Both the position numbers and the translations under genes were made by a program. Under the pieces are notes generated by a model, which was given only the letters and a program-made list of their open reading frames with translations, searched no databases and was not told the DNA's origin. 64,000 bases of DNA from Burkholderia ambifaria (GTDB lineage: Bacteria; Pseudomonadota; Gammaproteobacteria; Burkholderiales; Burkholderiaceae): NCBI RefSeq assembly GCF_001443045.1, contig NZ_LKPJ01000008.1, positions 170,147-234,146 on the forward strand, given 5' to 3'. Positions 54,483-63,973 of the stretch are shown here, in pieces; within the stretch, counting starts at the first letter, position 1, and every line of letters starts with the position of its first letter.

Positions 54483-55233
54483 GGCTGGCAAAAGAGGAAG
54501 AAAGAAACGCGCGGACGTCATTCGCCGCACGGCATGGCGAACGGATCGATCATTCCGCGTTCCGCGCCCGCGCGCAAGAGGCACACGCGGCCGGACAGCG
54601 TGACGCTGGCCCGGTCGACAGACCGGGCCGGCCGGCCGCGCACACGCCGGACGACCGCGCTTCGTATTGCCGCGGCATTGCCCATCGCATGCGAAACGGC
54701 TCCATCCCGAGGGTCGATGCCCATGATTTTCTCCCGCAATATTGCGACAAGCCCCGGATACCTGCGTTCATCAGGACGCGCGCATCGACCGGAATACCGG
54801 TCATCACGATAAAAATCGCGCAAGTGGAGTCGACCCACGAAAACGGGACCTGTTCAAAAAACATCCATTACCGTTACATCTATTGGTGAGCAATTTCACC
54901 AATTACCGCACCCAACCCCACGATTACGGATAACACATTGATTTAAATGATGATATTCAAATCTCATGCGACCGCCATCCAATACGCCACGGCTATCCCC
55001 AGCCCGCATACGCGACACCGATTCGTTAAAGCGATACCCGTGATTTCGATTTTACGCAACCCGCCCCTTTTCTCAGGTTGACGGCTATCGCTTCCGTCAT
55101 GAACAATCATCTGCAGAATCGAAAACCGATTTTTCGATACGAACGAGAACCGGAGGTTGCGCGACGGTTTTCCCGGTCGTGCCACGAAAAATCACAACGG
55201 AAATCAATCAACCGGGCCAGAAATTCGCGAGCC
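54483..55233. other. Long intergenic region, AT-rich in its right half
   Basis: 751 bp between the divergent aminotransferase and LysR genes. Frames at 54518-54838 and 54550-54864 (minus) lack recognisable products. From about 54780 the DNA is strikingly AT-rich and contains a 22-bp palindrome (separate entry). An open frame from 55078 joins the LysR gene but its first 52 residues are not LysR-like. No RNA gene recognised. Confidence 0.5.
54883..54904. promoter_or_regulatory. 22-bp palindromic operator candidate
   Basis: ATTGGTGA-GCAATT-TCACCAAT: perfect 8-bp arms around 6 bp, in AT-rich DNA about 330 bp upstream of the LysR start and 400 bp upstream of the aminotransferase start. It has the form of a dimeric regulator site. 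Confidence 0.45.
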
Positions 55234-56220
55234 ATGAACCAGATTCAGACCATGCGTGTGTTCGTCTGCGTCGCCGAGCAGCAGAGCTTCCGGCGCGCGG
55301 CGCACCATCTAGGCGTGTCCAATGCGCTCGTCACGCGTTCGATCGCGATGCTCGAGTCGCACCTGAACACGCGGTTGATCCATCGCACCACGCGCAACCT
55401 GTCGCTGACCGAGGCCGGCCTGCGCTACCTCGACGGCTGTCGCGCGCTGCTAGAGGAATTCGATCACCTCGAGGCATCCGTCGCACACGCGGTGCGCGAG
55501 CCGGCCGGCACGCTGCGCGTCGTCGCGTCGGGCCTGCTGTCGCCGCTCGCGCTGACGCCGCTCGTCAGCAGTTTCCGCCACCGCTACCCCGAGCTGCGCG
55601 TGCAGCTCACCGTCGCCGAAGGGCCGCTCGACGTGCTCGATTCGGGCTACGACGTCGGCATCGTGACCGGCAACCGGCTCGACGGCAACCCGACGCTGAT
55701 CGGCCACGCCCTCGCGCCGAACCCGTTCGTCGCCTGCGCGGCGCCCGCCTATCTCGAACGACGCGGCGAGCCGCGCGCGCCCGACGACCTGCCGGGCCAC
55801 GACTGGGTCGCGCTCGCACCGCACCAGCATGCGCCCGCGTGGCGGCTGGTCGGCCACGACGGCGTCACGCATTCGATCACGGTGCGCCCGACCTGCACCG
55901 TCAACCAGCTGACGCTCGTGCAGGCGGCAGTCGTCGCCGGGGCCGGCATCGCCGTGTTGCCCGAGCCGTGCATCGCCGACGCGCTCGCCGCCGGCACGCT
56001 CGTGCGGCTGTTGCCCGCCTACCGGATCGACGACCCGGATGCCCAGCTGTCGCTCGTCTACCCGAATCGCCAGTACGTGCCGGCCCGCACGCGCAGCTTC
56101 GTCGAGCACGCGCTCGAGTATTTCGGCGTGCAGGCGGCCCGCGGGCGGACCGGCTACGGCTTCCTGCGCACGCCCGATCGCGTCGATGTCGTCACGGGCC
56201 GGCAGACGGGCCTGCAGTAA
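55234..56220 (+). CDS. LysR-family transcriptional regulator
   Basis: 328 residues. HTH: MRVFVCVAEQQSFRRAAHHL and GVSNALVTRSIAMLESHLNT, then RLIHRTTRNLSLTEAG (CrgA/AaeR-like branch). The effector domain begins TLRVVASGLLSPLALTPLVS. The C-terminal ~25 residues after EYFGVQAARG are extra. It lies 30 bp before the D-2-hydroxyacid dehydrogenase gene on the same strand, so the two may be cotranscribed. Confidence 0.9.
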   Translation: MNQIQTMRVFVCVAEQQSFRRAAHHLGVSNALVTRSIAMLESHLNTRLIHRTTRNLSLTEAGLRYLDGCRALLEEFDHLEASVAHAVREPAGTLRVVASGLLSPLALTPLVSSFRHRYPELRVQLTVAEGPLDVLDSGYDVGIVTGNRLDGNPTLIGHALAPNPFVACAAPAYLERRGEPRAPDDLPGHDWVALAPHQHAPAWRLVGHDGVTHSITVRPTCTVNQLTLVQAAVVAGAGIAVLPEPCIADALAAGTLVRLLPAYRIDDPDAQLSLVYPNRQYVPARTRSFVEHALEYFGVQAARGRTGYGFLRTPDRVDVVTGRQTGLQ

Positions 56221-56250
56221 ACTGCACGCGACAGCCATCGGAGGTGCAGC

Positions 56251-57249
56251 GTGCGCGTAATCCTGTTCAGCAGCCGGCAGTACGACGACGAATCGTTTAC
56301 CACCGCCAACCGGCAGTTCGGCTATCGGCTGCACTTCCAGCCGTCCCATCTCGACGCGGAAACCGCGATCCTCGCGCACGGCTATGAGGTCGTCTGTCCG
56401 TTCGTCAACGACACGGTCGACGCAACCGTGCTCGAACGGCTCGCCGACGGCGGCACGCGCCTGATCGCGCTGCGCTCGGCCGGGTTCAATCATGTCGACC
56501 TGGCGGCCGCCGAGCGGCTCGGCATCGCGGTCGTGCGCGTGCCTGCGTATTCGCCGCATGCGGTCGCCGAACACGCGGTCGCGCTGATCCTCGCGCTCAA
56601 CCGCCGCCTGCCGCGCGCGGTTGCGCGCACGCGCGAGGGCGACTTCTCGCTGAACGGGCTGCTCGGCTTCGACCTGCACGGCAAGACCGTCGGCGTGATC
56701 GGCACCGGCCTGATCGGCCGCGTGTTCGCGAAGATCATGATGGGCTTCGGCATGCACGTGCTCGCGCACTCGATGCCGCCGTACGACGACGAGCTGATCG
56801 CGTTCGGCGCGCGCTACGTCGAGCTCGACGAGCTGCTGCACCATGCCGACATCGTCAGCCTGCACTGCCCGTTGCTGCCGTCGACGCATCATCTGATCAA
56901 TACGCAGACGCTCGCGCGGATGAAGCACGGCGCGATGCTGATCAATACCGGCCGCGGCGGCCTCGTCGATGCGCAGGCGCTGGTCGACGCGCTCAAGAGC
57001 GGCCAGCTCGGCCATCTCGGGCTCGACGTGTACGAAGAGGAAAGCGGCCTCTTCTTCGAGGATCACTCCGACCTGCCGCTGCAGGACGACGTGCTCGCGC
57101 GCCTGCTGACGTTCCCGAACGTGATCGTCACGTCGCACCAGGCATTCTTCACGCGCGAGGCGCTCGCCGAGATCGCGCACACGACGCTACTGAACATCGA
57201 GGCATGGCACGCCGGCACGCCGACCAACGTCGTCACGACGGGGCGCTGA
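56251..57249 (+). CDS. D-2-hydroxyacid dehydrogenase, D-lactate dehydrogenase type
   Basis: 332 residues, LdhA-like. NAD motif KTVGVIGTGLIGRVFAKIMM (GxGxxG); substrate arginine in ALRSAGFNHVDLAAAERLGI; catalytic Glu/His region INTGRGGLVDAQALVDALKS and VIVTSHQAFFTREALAEI. It interconverts pyruvate and D-lactate, or a close analogue, with NADH. Translation starts at GTG 56251 with GGAGGTG as ribosome site. The stop is directly followed by the heptamer repeat tract. Confidence 0.9.
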   Translation: MRVILFSSRQYDDESFTTANRQFGYRLHFQPSHLDAETAILAHGYEVVCPFVNDTVDATVLERLADGGTRLIALRSAGFNHVDLAAAERLGIAVVRVPAYSPHAVAEHAVALILALNRRLPRAVARTREGDFSLNGLLGFDLHGKTVGVIGTGLIGRVFAKIMMGFGMHVLAHSMPPYDDELIAFGARYVELDELLHHADIVSLHCPLLPSTHHLINTQTLARMKHGAMLINTGRGGLVDAQALVDALKSGQLGHLGLDVYEEESGLFFEDHSDLPLQDDVLARLLTFPNVIVTSHQAFFTREALAEIAHTTLLNIEAWHAGTPTNVVTTGR

Positions 57250-57253
57250 TCCG

Positions 57254-57428
57254 CGGCATTCGGCATTCGGCATTCGGCATTCGGCATTCGGCATTCGGCG
57301 CTCGGCGTTCGGCGTTCGGCGCTCGGTGCTCGGCGCTCGGCGCTCGGCGCTCGGTGCTCGGCGCTCGGCGCTCGGCGCTCGGTGCTCGGCGCTCGGCGCT
57401 CGGCGCTCGGCGCTCGGCGCTCGGCGTT
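57254..57428. repeat. 25-copy heptanucleotide tandem repeat
   Basis: 25 uninterrupted 7-bp units of CGGCATT, CGGCGCT, CGGCGTT and CGGTGCT (consensus CGGYRYT), 175 bp in all. Six CGGCATT copies come first, then mainly CGGCGCT with CGGTGCT at every fourth unit for three rounds, a higher-order period. It lies between the hydroxyacid dehydrogenase stop and bluB. Confidence 0.97.
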
Positions 57429-57548
57429 ACGCATTCCACGTTCGGCGCCCCCATCCATCAACGATTCGTCACTTTGTTTCGACTGATGTAACGCCGCACG
57501 CGCGGCGTCTGCTATCGTTGCGCCGACTTCCCCCTGCTTCTGCCGCCC

Positions 57549-58310
57549 ATGCGTTTCGACGACTCCGCCATTGCCGCGGTCTACCGCGCCATCTTCGAAC
57601 GGCGCGACATGCGCCATTTCACGCCGGCGCCCGTCGATCCGGCCACGCTCGCGCGATTGCTGCGCGCCGCGCACCACGCGCCGAGCGTCGGCTTCATGCA
57701 GCCTTGGCGCTTCATCCGCATCACCGACGCCGCGCTGCGCACCGCGATCCACGCGCTGGTCGAGGCCGAGCGCCGCGCGACCGCCGACGCGCTCGGCGAG
57801 CGCCAGGACGAATTCATGCGGCTGAAGGTCGAAGGCGTGCGCGAATGCGGCGAGCTGCTGGTCGTCGCGCTGACCGACGACCGCGAGCGCCACGTGTTCG
57901 GCCGCCGCACGCTGCCGGAGATGGACCTCGCATCCGCCGCCTGCGCGATCCAGAACATGTGGCTCGCCGCGCGCGCCGAAGGGCTCGGGATGGGCTGGGT
58001 GTCGCTGTTCGACGTCGACGCGCTGCGCACGCTGCTCGGCATGCCGGCCGGCGCGAAGCCGATCGCCGTGCTGTGTGTCGGGCATGTCGACGCGTTCTAT
58101 GCGAAGCCGATGCTCGAGGAGGAGCGCTGGGCCGCACGCATGCCGATCGAGGCATGCCTGTTCGAAAACGGCTGGGACGCGCCGGCGACGCAAGCCGCCG
58201 ATCGTGCGGCGGCGTCGAGCACTGTCGCGGAATCGTCCCCGTCGCCCGAGGTTGCCGCACCGGGCAACCTCTCCGATTCGGCACCAGCCGGGGCGCTTCC
58301 CGGCCGCTGA
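57549..58310 (+). CDS. bluB: 5,6-dimethylbenzimidazole synthase
   Basis: 253 residues, nitroreductase-like flavin fold. BluB features: IFERRDMRHFTPAPVDPATL, HHAPSVGFMQPWRFIRI, LASAACAIQNMWLAARAEGL and GWVSLFDVDALRTLLGMP. It cleaves reduced FMN with oxygen to make the lower ligand of vitamin B12. The C-terminal ~45 residues are low-complexity and dispensable-looking. No cobalamin riboswitch was recognised upstream and no cob genes are adjacent. Confidence 0.9.
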   Translation: MRFDDSAIAAVYRAIFERRDMRHFTPAPVDPATLARLLRAAHHAPSVGFMQPWRFIRITDAALRTAIHALVEAERRATADALGERQDEFMRLKVEGVRECGELLVVALTDDRERHVFGRRTLPEMDLASAACAIQNMWLAARAEGLGMGWVSLFDVDALRTLLGMPAGAKPIAVLCVGHVDAFYAKPMLEEERWAARMPIEACLFENGWDAPATQAADRAAASSTVAESSPSPEVAAPGNLSDSAPAGALPGR

Positions 58311-58372
58311 CCGAACGCACGGCGCGTAGAACAGACGTGCCACCCGCTTCTCTCCGGCCCGATATTTCGCCT

Positions 58373-58406
<34 letters not shown>

Positions 58407-58595
58407 AACATACCGCCAGATCCCACACTCTGGGCATCCTGCGTGTTCCCCCGTCGCACGCCGGCAACATCCGTTTTGGCCCCGAGCATAGGGGTTTTCA
58501 CTGAAGTAGAATCGCGACTGATGCCTCCCCGCCCTGCCCGTCCCGCGCATCCCGCGCCGGCCTCGGGCCGCGGCCTTTTCGGTAGCCCACCCGCG

Positions 58596-59765
58596 ATGCC
58601 CTTACCTCTTTTCGCCCTTGCCGTCGCCGCCTTTGGAATCGGTACCACCGAATTCGTGATCATGGGGCTGCTGCCCAACGTCGCCCGCGACCTCGGCGTA
58701 TCGATCCCGGCCGCCGGGATGCTCGTGTCGGGCTACGCGCTCGGCGTGACGATCGGTGCGCCGATCCTCGCGATCGTCACCGCGAAAATGCCGCGCAAGC
58801 GCGCGCTGATGGGCCTGATCGGGCTGTTCATCGCGGGCAACCTGTTCTGCGCGATCGCGCCCGGCTATGCGGTGCTGATGGCCGCGCGCGTCGTCACCGC
58901 GTTCTGCCACGGCGCATTCTTCGGGATCGGCTCGGTGGTCGCGAGCAATCTCGTCGCGCCGAACCGCCGCGCGCAGGCGATCGCGCTGATGTTCACCGGC
59001 CTCACGCTCGCGAACGTGCTCGGCGTGCCGCTCGGCACCGCGCTCGGCCAGGCCTATGGCTGGCGCGCGACGTTCTGGGCCGTCACCGGCATCGGCATCG
59101 CCGCGGCCGCCGCGCTCGCGGTATGCCTGCCGAAGCATCTCGCGATGCCCGACACCAGCATCACGCGCGAATTCGGCGTGCTGAAGCACCCGCAGGTGCT
59201 GATGGTGCTCGGCATCAGCGTGCTCGCGTCCGCGAGCCTGTTCAGCGTGTTCACGTACATCACGCCGATCCTCGAGGACGTGACGGGCTTCTCGCCGCAC
59301 CAGGTCACCTACGTGCTGCTGCTGTTCGGCCTCGGCCTGACCGTCGGCGGCACGCTCGGCGGCAAGCTCGCCGACTGGCGCCGGATGCCATCGCTGATCG
59401 CGACGCTCGCGCTGATCGGCGTGATCCTCGCGCTGTTCGCGGGCACGATGCACCTGCCGTTCGCCGCGCTCGCGACGATCTTCGTGTGGGGCATCCTCGC
59501 GTTCGCGATCGTGCCGCCGCTGCAGATCCTGATCGTCGACCGCGCAAGCGACGCGCCGAACCTCGCGTCGACGCTGAACCAGGGCGCGTTCAACCTCGGC
59601 AACGCGACGGGCGCCTGGCTCGGCGGGATGGCGATCGGCTCCGGCGTGTCGCTCGTGAAGCTGCCGTGGGTCGGTGTCGCGATGGCCGTCGCCGCGCTTG
59701 CGCTCACGCTGTGGTCGGCGTCGCTCGAACGTCGTCCGGCAGCCGTGCCGACCGAGTACGTCTGA
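58596..59765 (+). CDS. MFS transporter, AraJ/YdhP-like (DHA1)
   Basis: 389 residues, 12 helices. MPLPLFALAVAAFGIGTTEF and VIMGLLPNVARDLGVSIPAA are the standard family N-terminus; motif A VTAKMPRKRALMGLIGLF; motif C-like ANVLGVPLGTALGQAYGW. It is probably an exporter of sugars or drugs. ATG 58596 fits the family start; an in-frame ATG at 58521 would add 25 proline/alanine-rich residues. Neither has a strong ribosome site. Confidence 0.87.
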   Translation: MPLPLFALAVAAFGIGTTEFVIMGLLPNVARDLGVSIPAAGMLVSGYALGVTIGAPILAIVTAKMPRKRALMGLIGLFIAGNLFCAIAPGYAVLMAARVVTAFCHGAFFGIGSVVASNLVAPNRRAQAIALMFTGLTLANVLGVPLGTALGQAYGWRATFWAVTGIGIAAAAALAVCLPKHLAMPDTSITREFGVLKHPQVLMVLGISVLASASLFSVFTYITPILEDVTGFSPHQVTYVLLLFGLGLTVGGTLGGKLADWRRMPSLIATLALIGVILALFAGTMHLPFAALATIFVWGILAFAIVPPLQILIVDRASDAPNLASTLNQGAFNLGNATGAWLGGMAIGSGVSLVKLPWVGVAMAVAALALTLWSASLERRPAAVPTEYV

Positions 59766-59833
59766 TGCAACCCTGCTGCGATCGTTGCGTGCGCAACTCC
59801 TATAGGGCCTGTTCCCGCTAATAACGGGCTTGC

Positions 59834-59934
59834 GCTGGCCGCCAGAAGGACCGAGCGCAAGGATCGCGACGAAGCGAATACTCGATGTATTCGCGACGAG
59901 CATGACGCGGCGATCGGCCCTTCTGGCGGCCAGC
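59834..59934. repeat. Long palindromic intergenic element
   Basis: 16-bp perfect inverted arms, GCTGGCCGCCAGAAGG (59834-59849) and CCTTCTGGCGGCCAGC (59919-59934), enclose an inner hairpin GCGAATAC-TCGAT-GTATTCGC (59874-59894). It lies between two MFS genes on the same strand. Similar sequence is, to my memory, dispersed in Burkholderia genomes, which a search would settle. Confidence 0.8.
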
Positions 59935-60027
59935 CCCATTTATGAATTTCTCCCAGTCAGGGGAACCCGCCCTAGACCTGACGGCCTTCATGGACCTTTC
60001 AAGTTCCGCGGTGTAGCATCGCGGCCG

Positions 60028-61188
60028 ATGAAAGCCATTCTCAATCGCGACTTCCTTGCACTGATCCTGAGCGTCGCGGTCGTCGGCCTCGGCACCGGCG
60101 CCACGCTGCCGCTCACCGCGCTCGCGCTGACCGAAGCCGGGCACGGCACCAACGTCGTCGGCATGCTGACGGCCGCGCAGGCACTTGGCGGCCTCGCCAT
60201 CGTCCCGTTCGTCACCGCGCTCGCGCGGCGCATCGGCGCACGCCGCGCGATCGTCGTATCGGTCGTGCTGCTCGCCGCGGCCACCGCGCTGATGCAGTTC
60301 ACGTCGAACCTGATCGTCTGGGGCGTGCTGCGCGTGCTGTGCGGTGCCGCGCTGATGCTGCTGTTCACGATCGGCGAGGCGTGGGTCAACCAGCTCGCCG
60401 ACGATTCGACGCGCGGCCGCGTGGTCGCGATCTACGCGACCAATTTCACGCTGTTCCAGATGGCCGGCCCCGTGCTCGTCAGCCAGATCGCCGGCGCGAC
60501 GAGCATCCGCTTCGCGCTGTGCGGCGCGCTGTTCCTGCTCGCGCTGCCGACGCTCGCGACGATCCGGCGCGCGCCGCTCGCCGGCGACGACGCGCATCGC
60601 GAGGAACACGATCACTGGCTCGCCGTGCTGCCACGCATGCCGGCGCTGATCATCGGCACCGGCTTCTTCGCGCTGTTCGATACGCTCGCGCTGTCGCTGC
60701 TGCCGCTCTACGCGATGGATCACGGCGTCGCGAGCGCGACCGCCGTGCTGCTCGCGTCGATCATGCTGTTTGGCGACACCGCGATGCAGTTCCCGATCGG
60801 CTGGCTCGCGGACAAGCTCGGCCGCGAACGCGTGCACCTCGGCGCCGGCTGGATCGTGCTCGCGGGCCTGCCGCTGCTGCCGTTCGTGATCGCGAATCCG
60901 TGGCTGTGCTGGCCGCTGCTGTTCGTGCTCGGCGCGGCGGCCGGCAGCATCTACACGCTGTCGCTCGTCGCGTGCGGCGAACGCTTTCGCGGCGCGGCGC
61001 TCGTCACCGCGAGCTCGTTCGTGTCGGCGTCGTGGAGCGCCGCGAGTTTCGGCGGCCCGCTGGTGGCCGGCGCATTGATGGAGCAACTGGGCAGCCACGC
61101 GCTGATCGGCGTGCTGGTCGTCTGCGTCGCCGCGTTCGTCGCGGCCGCGCTGTGGGAACGACGCGCCGCGTTGCGGCGCGCGGTCTGA
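60028..61188 (+). CDS. MFS transporter, YcaD-like
   Basis: 386 residues, 12 helices. The N-terminus FLALILSVAVVGLGTGATLP, LTALALTEAGHGTNVVGMLT and later FTIGEAWVNQLADDSTRGRV are typical of the YcaD/YfkF group. A histidine/acid-rich cytoplasmic loop (DDAHREEHDHW) links the halves. Substrate unknown. A hairpin terminator for the convergent fahA gene follows. Confidence 0.87.
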   Translation: MKAILNRDFLALILSVAVVGLGTGATLPLTALALTEAGHGTNVVGMLTAAQALGGLAIVPFVTALARRIGARRAIVVSVVLLAAATALMQFTSNLIVWGVLRVLCGAALMLLFTIGEAWVNQLADDSTRGRVVAIYATNFTLFQMAGPVLVSQIAGATSIRFALCGALFLLALPTLATIRRAPLAGDDAHREEHDHWLAVLPRMPALIIGTGFFALFDTLALSLLPLYAMDHGVASATAVLLASIMLFGDTAMQFPIGWLADKLGRERVHLGAGWIVLAGLPLLPFVIANPWLCWPLLFVLGAAAGSIYTLSLVACGERFRGAALVTASSFVSASWSAASFGGPLVAGALMEQLGSHALIGVLVVCVAAFVAAALWERRAALRRAV

Positions 61189-61272
61189 CGCCGGCGTTCG
61201 GCGTTCGGCGTGTCGGAGTGTCGGAGTGTCGACATGTCTGCGTATCACCACCGCCCGCCGCCCAAACGAAAA

Positions 61273-61293
61273 CGGCCCGCGCAATGCGGGCCG
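61273..61293 (-). terminator. Terminator of hmgA-fahA
   Basis: CGGCCCGC-GCAAT-GCGGGCCG, 8-bp perfect stem; on the minus strand it is followed by TTTTCGTTTGGG, 45 bp after the fahA stop. Confidence 0.8.
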
Positions 61294-61337
61294 CCCTGCT
61301 CCGGCGAATCACGCGCGACGTATCGCGCCGCAGCCGG

Positions 61338-62642
61338 TTATGCGCTACGTGCCGGCAGGATCTTGCCGGCGCACGCCCCGAAGCCGACGCGATAGCCGTC
61401 GCCCTGGCACCAGCCCGCGAGCGTGAGCTCGTCGCCGTCCTCGATGAACGTGCGACTACCGCCGCCATTCAGCGCGAGCGGGTCCTTGCCGTTCCACGTC
61501 AGTTCGAGCAGGCTGCCGAACGAATCCTGCGTCGGCCCGCTGATCGTGCCCGAACCCATCAGGTCGCCGACGCGCGTGTTGCAGCCCGCGACCGTGTGAT
61601 GCGCGAGCTGCTGCGCCATCGTCCAGTACATGTGCTTGAAGTTGGTACGGCAGATCGACGTCGCTTCGGCGGCCCCCTCCGCGCGCAGCGTCACTTCGAG
61701 CGCGATGTCGAACGCATGCTTGCCCGCGTGCCGCAGATACGCGAGCGGCTGCGGCGACTGCTCCGGCTGCGCGACGCGGAACGGTTCGAGCGCGTCGAGC
61801 GTGACGATCCACGGCGAGATCGTCGTCGCGAAGGTCTTCGCGTTGAACGGGCCGAGCGGCACGTATTCCCATTGCTGGATGTCGCGCGCGCTCCAGTCGT
61901 TGAGCAGCACCATCCCGAAGATGTGCGCTTCGGCATCCTCGCACGCGATCGGCTCGCCGAGCGCGTTGCCGCAGCCGACGATGAAGCCCGTCTCCAGTTC
62001 GATATCGAGCTTGCGGCACGCGCCGAACACCGGGCGCTCCTGGTCGGGCAGCTTCAGTTGCCCGTTCGGGCGCCGCACCGGCGTGCCGCTCACGACCACC
62101 GACGACGCACGGCCGTTATAACCGATCGGCATCTCCGACCAGTTCGGCAACAGCGCATTCTTCGGATCGCGGAACATCGAGCCGACGTTGGTCGCATGCT
62201 CCTTCGACGAATAGAAATCGGTGTAGCCGGGAATGTCGACCGGCAGATGCAGCGTCGCGTCGCGCTGCGCGACGAGCACTTGTGCGCGCAGCGCCGCATC
62301 GTCGCGCAACCGTGCGTTGTCGCGCGAGAACAGGTCCGACAGCTGCACGCGCACGCTGCGCCATGCGTCGCGGCCGAGCGCGATGAACGCGTTGAGCGTC
62401 GGCGCGGCGAACACGTCGGCGCTGGCCGGCAGCGTCACGAAGCCCGCACGCGCGAGCGCGGCGAGATCGACGATCTGGTCGCCGAGCGCGACGCCCGCGC
62501 GGCGCGCCGGTTGCTTCGCATCGCTGAAGATCCCGAACGGCAGGTTCTGGATCGGGAAATCGCAGGCGGGATCGTTCGCCGTGTCGACCCAGCTCTTGCG
62601 AGCCGGGTCGAGCGTCGCGCGCCAGTCTTGGGTGTCGCTCAT
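61338..62642 (-). CDS. fahA: Fumarylacetoacetase
   Basis: 434 residues. N-terminal domain ([39 protein letters not shown]), then the FAH catalytic domain: [20 protein letters not shown] (with catalytic acid/base and metal residues), [40 protein letters not shown] and [19 protein letters not shown]. It splits fumarylacetoacetate into fumarate and acetoacetate, the last step of tyrosine degradation. ATG 62642 overlaps the hmgA stop (ATGA). Confidence 0.95.
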   Translation of the reverse strand: MSDTQDWRATLDPARKSWVDTANDPACDFPIQNLPFGIFSDAKQPARRAGVALGDQIVDLAALARAGFVTLPASADVFAAPTLNAFIALGRDAWRSVRVQLSDLFSRDNARLRDDAALRAQVLVAQRDATLHLPVDIPGYTDFYSSKEHATNVGSMFRDPKNALLPNWSEMPIGYNGRASSVVVSGTPVRRPNGQLKLPDQERPVFGACRKLDIELETGFIVGCGNALGEPIACEDAEAHIFGMVLLNDWSARDIQQWEYVPLGPFNAKTFATTISPWIVTLDALEPFRVAQPEQSPQPLAYLRHAGKHAFDIALEVTLRAEGAAEATSICRTNFKHMYWTMAQQLAHHTVAGCNTRVGDLMGSGTISGPTQDSFGSLLELTWNGKDPLALNGGGSRTFIEDGDELTLAGWCQGDGYRVGFGACAGKILPARSA

Positions 62643-63973
62643 CTTTGCTCCGGATTGAAATGTTTCTTGATGCCTTGCCAGCATTCGAAGTAGTCGGCCT
62701 GCAGCTGCGCGGTGTCGAGCGCGTAACGCGTCGGCCGGATCAGCGTGCGGGTTTCGAACATGAACGCCATCGTCGCGTCGACCTTGTGCGGCTTCGTCGT
62801 GTCGCCCGCCGACGCCTTCTCGAACGTGTCCGCGTCGGGCCCGTGGCCCGACATGCAGTTGTGCAGGCTCGCGCCGCCCGGCACGAAGCCTTCGGCCTTC
62901 GCGTCGTACGCACCGTGCACGAGCCCCATGAACTCGCTCGCGACGTTGCGGTGGAACCACGGCGGGCGGAACGTATCCTCGGCCGCGAGCCAGCGCGGCG
63001 GGAAAATCACGAAGTCGATCGTGTCGACGCCCGGCGTGTCGCTGGGCGACTGCAGCACGAGGAAGATCGACGGATCGGGATGGTCGAAGCTGATCGAGCC
63101 GATCGTGTTGAACAGGCGCAGGTCGTATTTGTACGGCGCATAGTTGCCGTGCCACGCGACGACGTCGAACGGCGAATGGCCGATGTCCGCGCGCCACAGG
63201 CGCCCGTTCAGTTTCGCGACCAGCTCGAACGCGCCTTCGCGATCCTCGTACGCGGCCTGCGGCGTCAGGAAGTCGCGCGGGTTCGCGAGCCCGTTCGAGC
63301 CGATCGGGCCGAGATCCGGCAGGCGCAGCAGCGCGCCGAAGTTCTCGCAGATATAGCCGCGCGCATCGCCGTCCGGCAGCGCGACGGAAAAGCGCACGCC
63401 GCGCGGGATCACCGCGATCTCGAACGGCTCGACGTCGAGCCGGCCGAATTCGGTCGCGATGAAGAGACGCCCCTGCTGCGGCACGATCAGCAGTTCGCCG
63501 TCCGCGCTATAGAAGAAGCGGTCCCGCATCGAGCGGTTCGCCGCATACAGGTGGATCGCGCAGCCGTTCATCGCGGCCGCCGAGCCGTTGCCGGCCATCG
63601 TCACGAGCCCTTCGACGAAATCGGTCGGCTCGACCGGCATCGGCAGCGGATCCCAGCGCAGCTGGTTCGGCGGCGTCGGCGGCACGTCGGCCGAGTCGCC
63701 GAACTCCGACACGAGCCGCTGCGGGCCCGTGAGCGGCTCGAACGGCCGGTGCACGGCCGCCGGCCGGATCCGGTACAACCACGAACGGCGGTTGTGGCCG
63801 CGCGGCGCGGTAAACGCGGTGCCCGACAGTTGCTCCGCATACAGGCCGTACGGCGCGCGCTGCGGCGAGTTGCGGCCGTGCGGCAGCGCGCCGGGAAGCG
63901 CCTCGGTCGCGAATTCGTTCGCGAAGCCGCTCAGGTAGCCGGCGCTTGCCGGTTTCGACAGGTCAAACGTCAT
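62639..63973 (-). CDS. hmgA: Homogentisate 1,2-dioxygenase
   Basis: 444 residues. Family pattern: [80 protein letters not shown], and the iron-ligand region [20 protein letters not shown] followed by [12 protein letters not shown]. It opens the homogentisate ring to maleylacetoacetate; loss causes brown pyomelanin. It is coupled to fahA by a four-base overlap. Its promoter and any regulator lie beyond the window edge. Confidence 0.96.
   Translation of the reverse strand: MTFDLSKPASAGYLSGFANEFATEALPGALPHGRNSPQRAPYGLYAEQLSGTAFTAPRGHNRRSWLYRIRPAAVHRPFEPLTGPQRLVSEFGDSADVPPTPPNQLRWDPLPMPVEPTDFVEGLVTMAGNGSAAAMNGCAIHLYAANRSMRDRFFYSADGELLIVPQQGRLFIATEFGRLDVEPFEIAVIPRGVRFSVALPDGDARGYICENFGALLRLPDLGPIGSNGLANPRDFLTPQAAYEDREGAFELVAKLNGRLWRADIGHSPFDVVAWHGNYAPYKYDLRLFNTIGSISFDHPDPSIFLVLQSPSDTPGVDTIDFVIFPPRWLAAEDTFRPPWFHRNVASEFMGLVHGAYDAKAEGFVPGGASLHNCMSGHGPDADTFEKASAGDTTKPHKVDATMAFMFETRTLIRPTRYALDTAQLQADYFECWQGIKKHFNPEQR

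Noticed and set aside
54518..54864. Minus-strand frames between the aminotransferase and LysR genes
   Set aside because: Overlapping each other in two frames, no recognisable product, mostly GC-shadow composition.
57254..57428. Possible CRISPR array
   Set aside because: Heptamers are contiguous with no spacers.
57429..57548. Cobalamin riboswitch upstream of bluB
   Set aside because: No B12-box-like sequence is visible in the remaining 120 bp.
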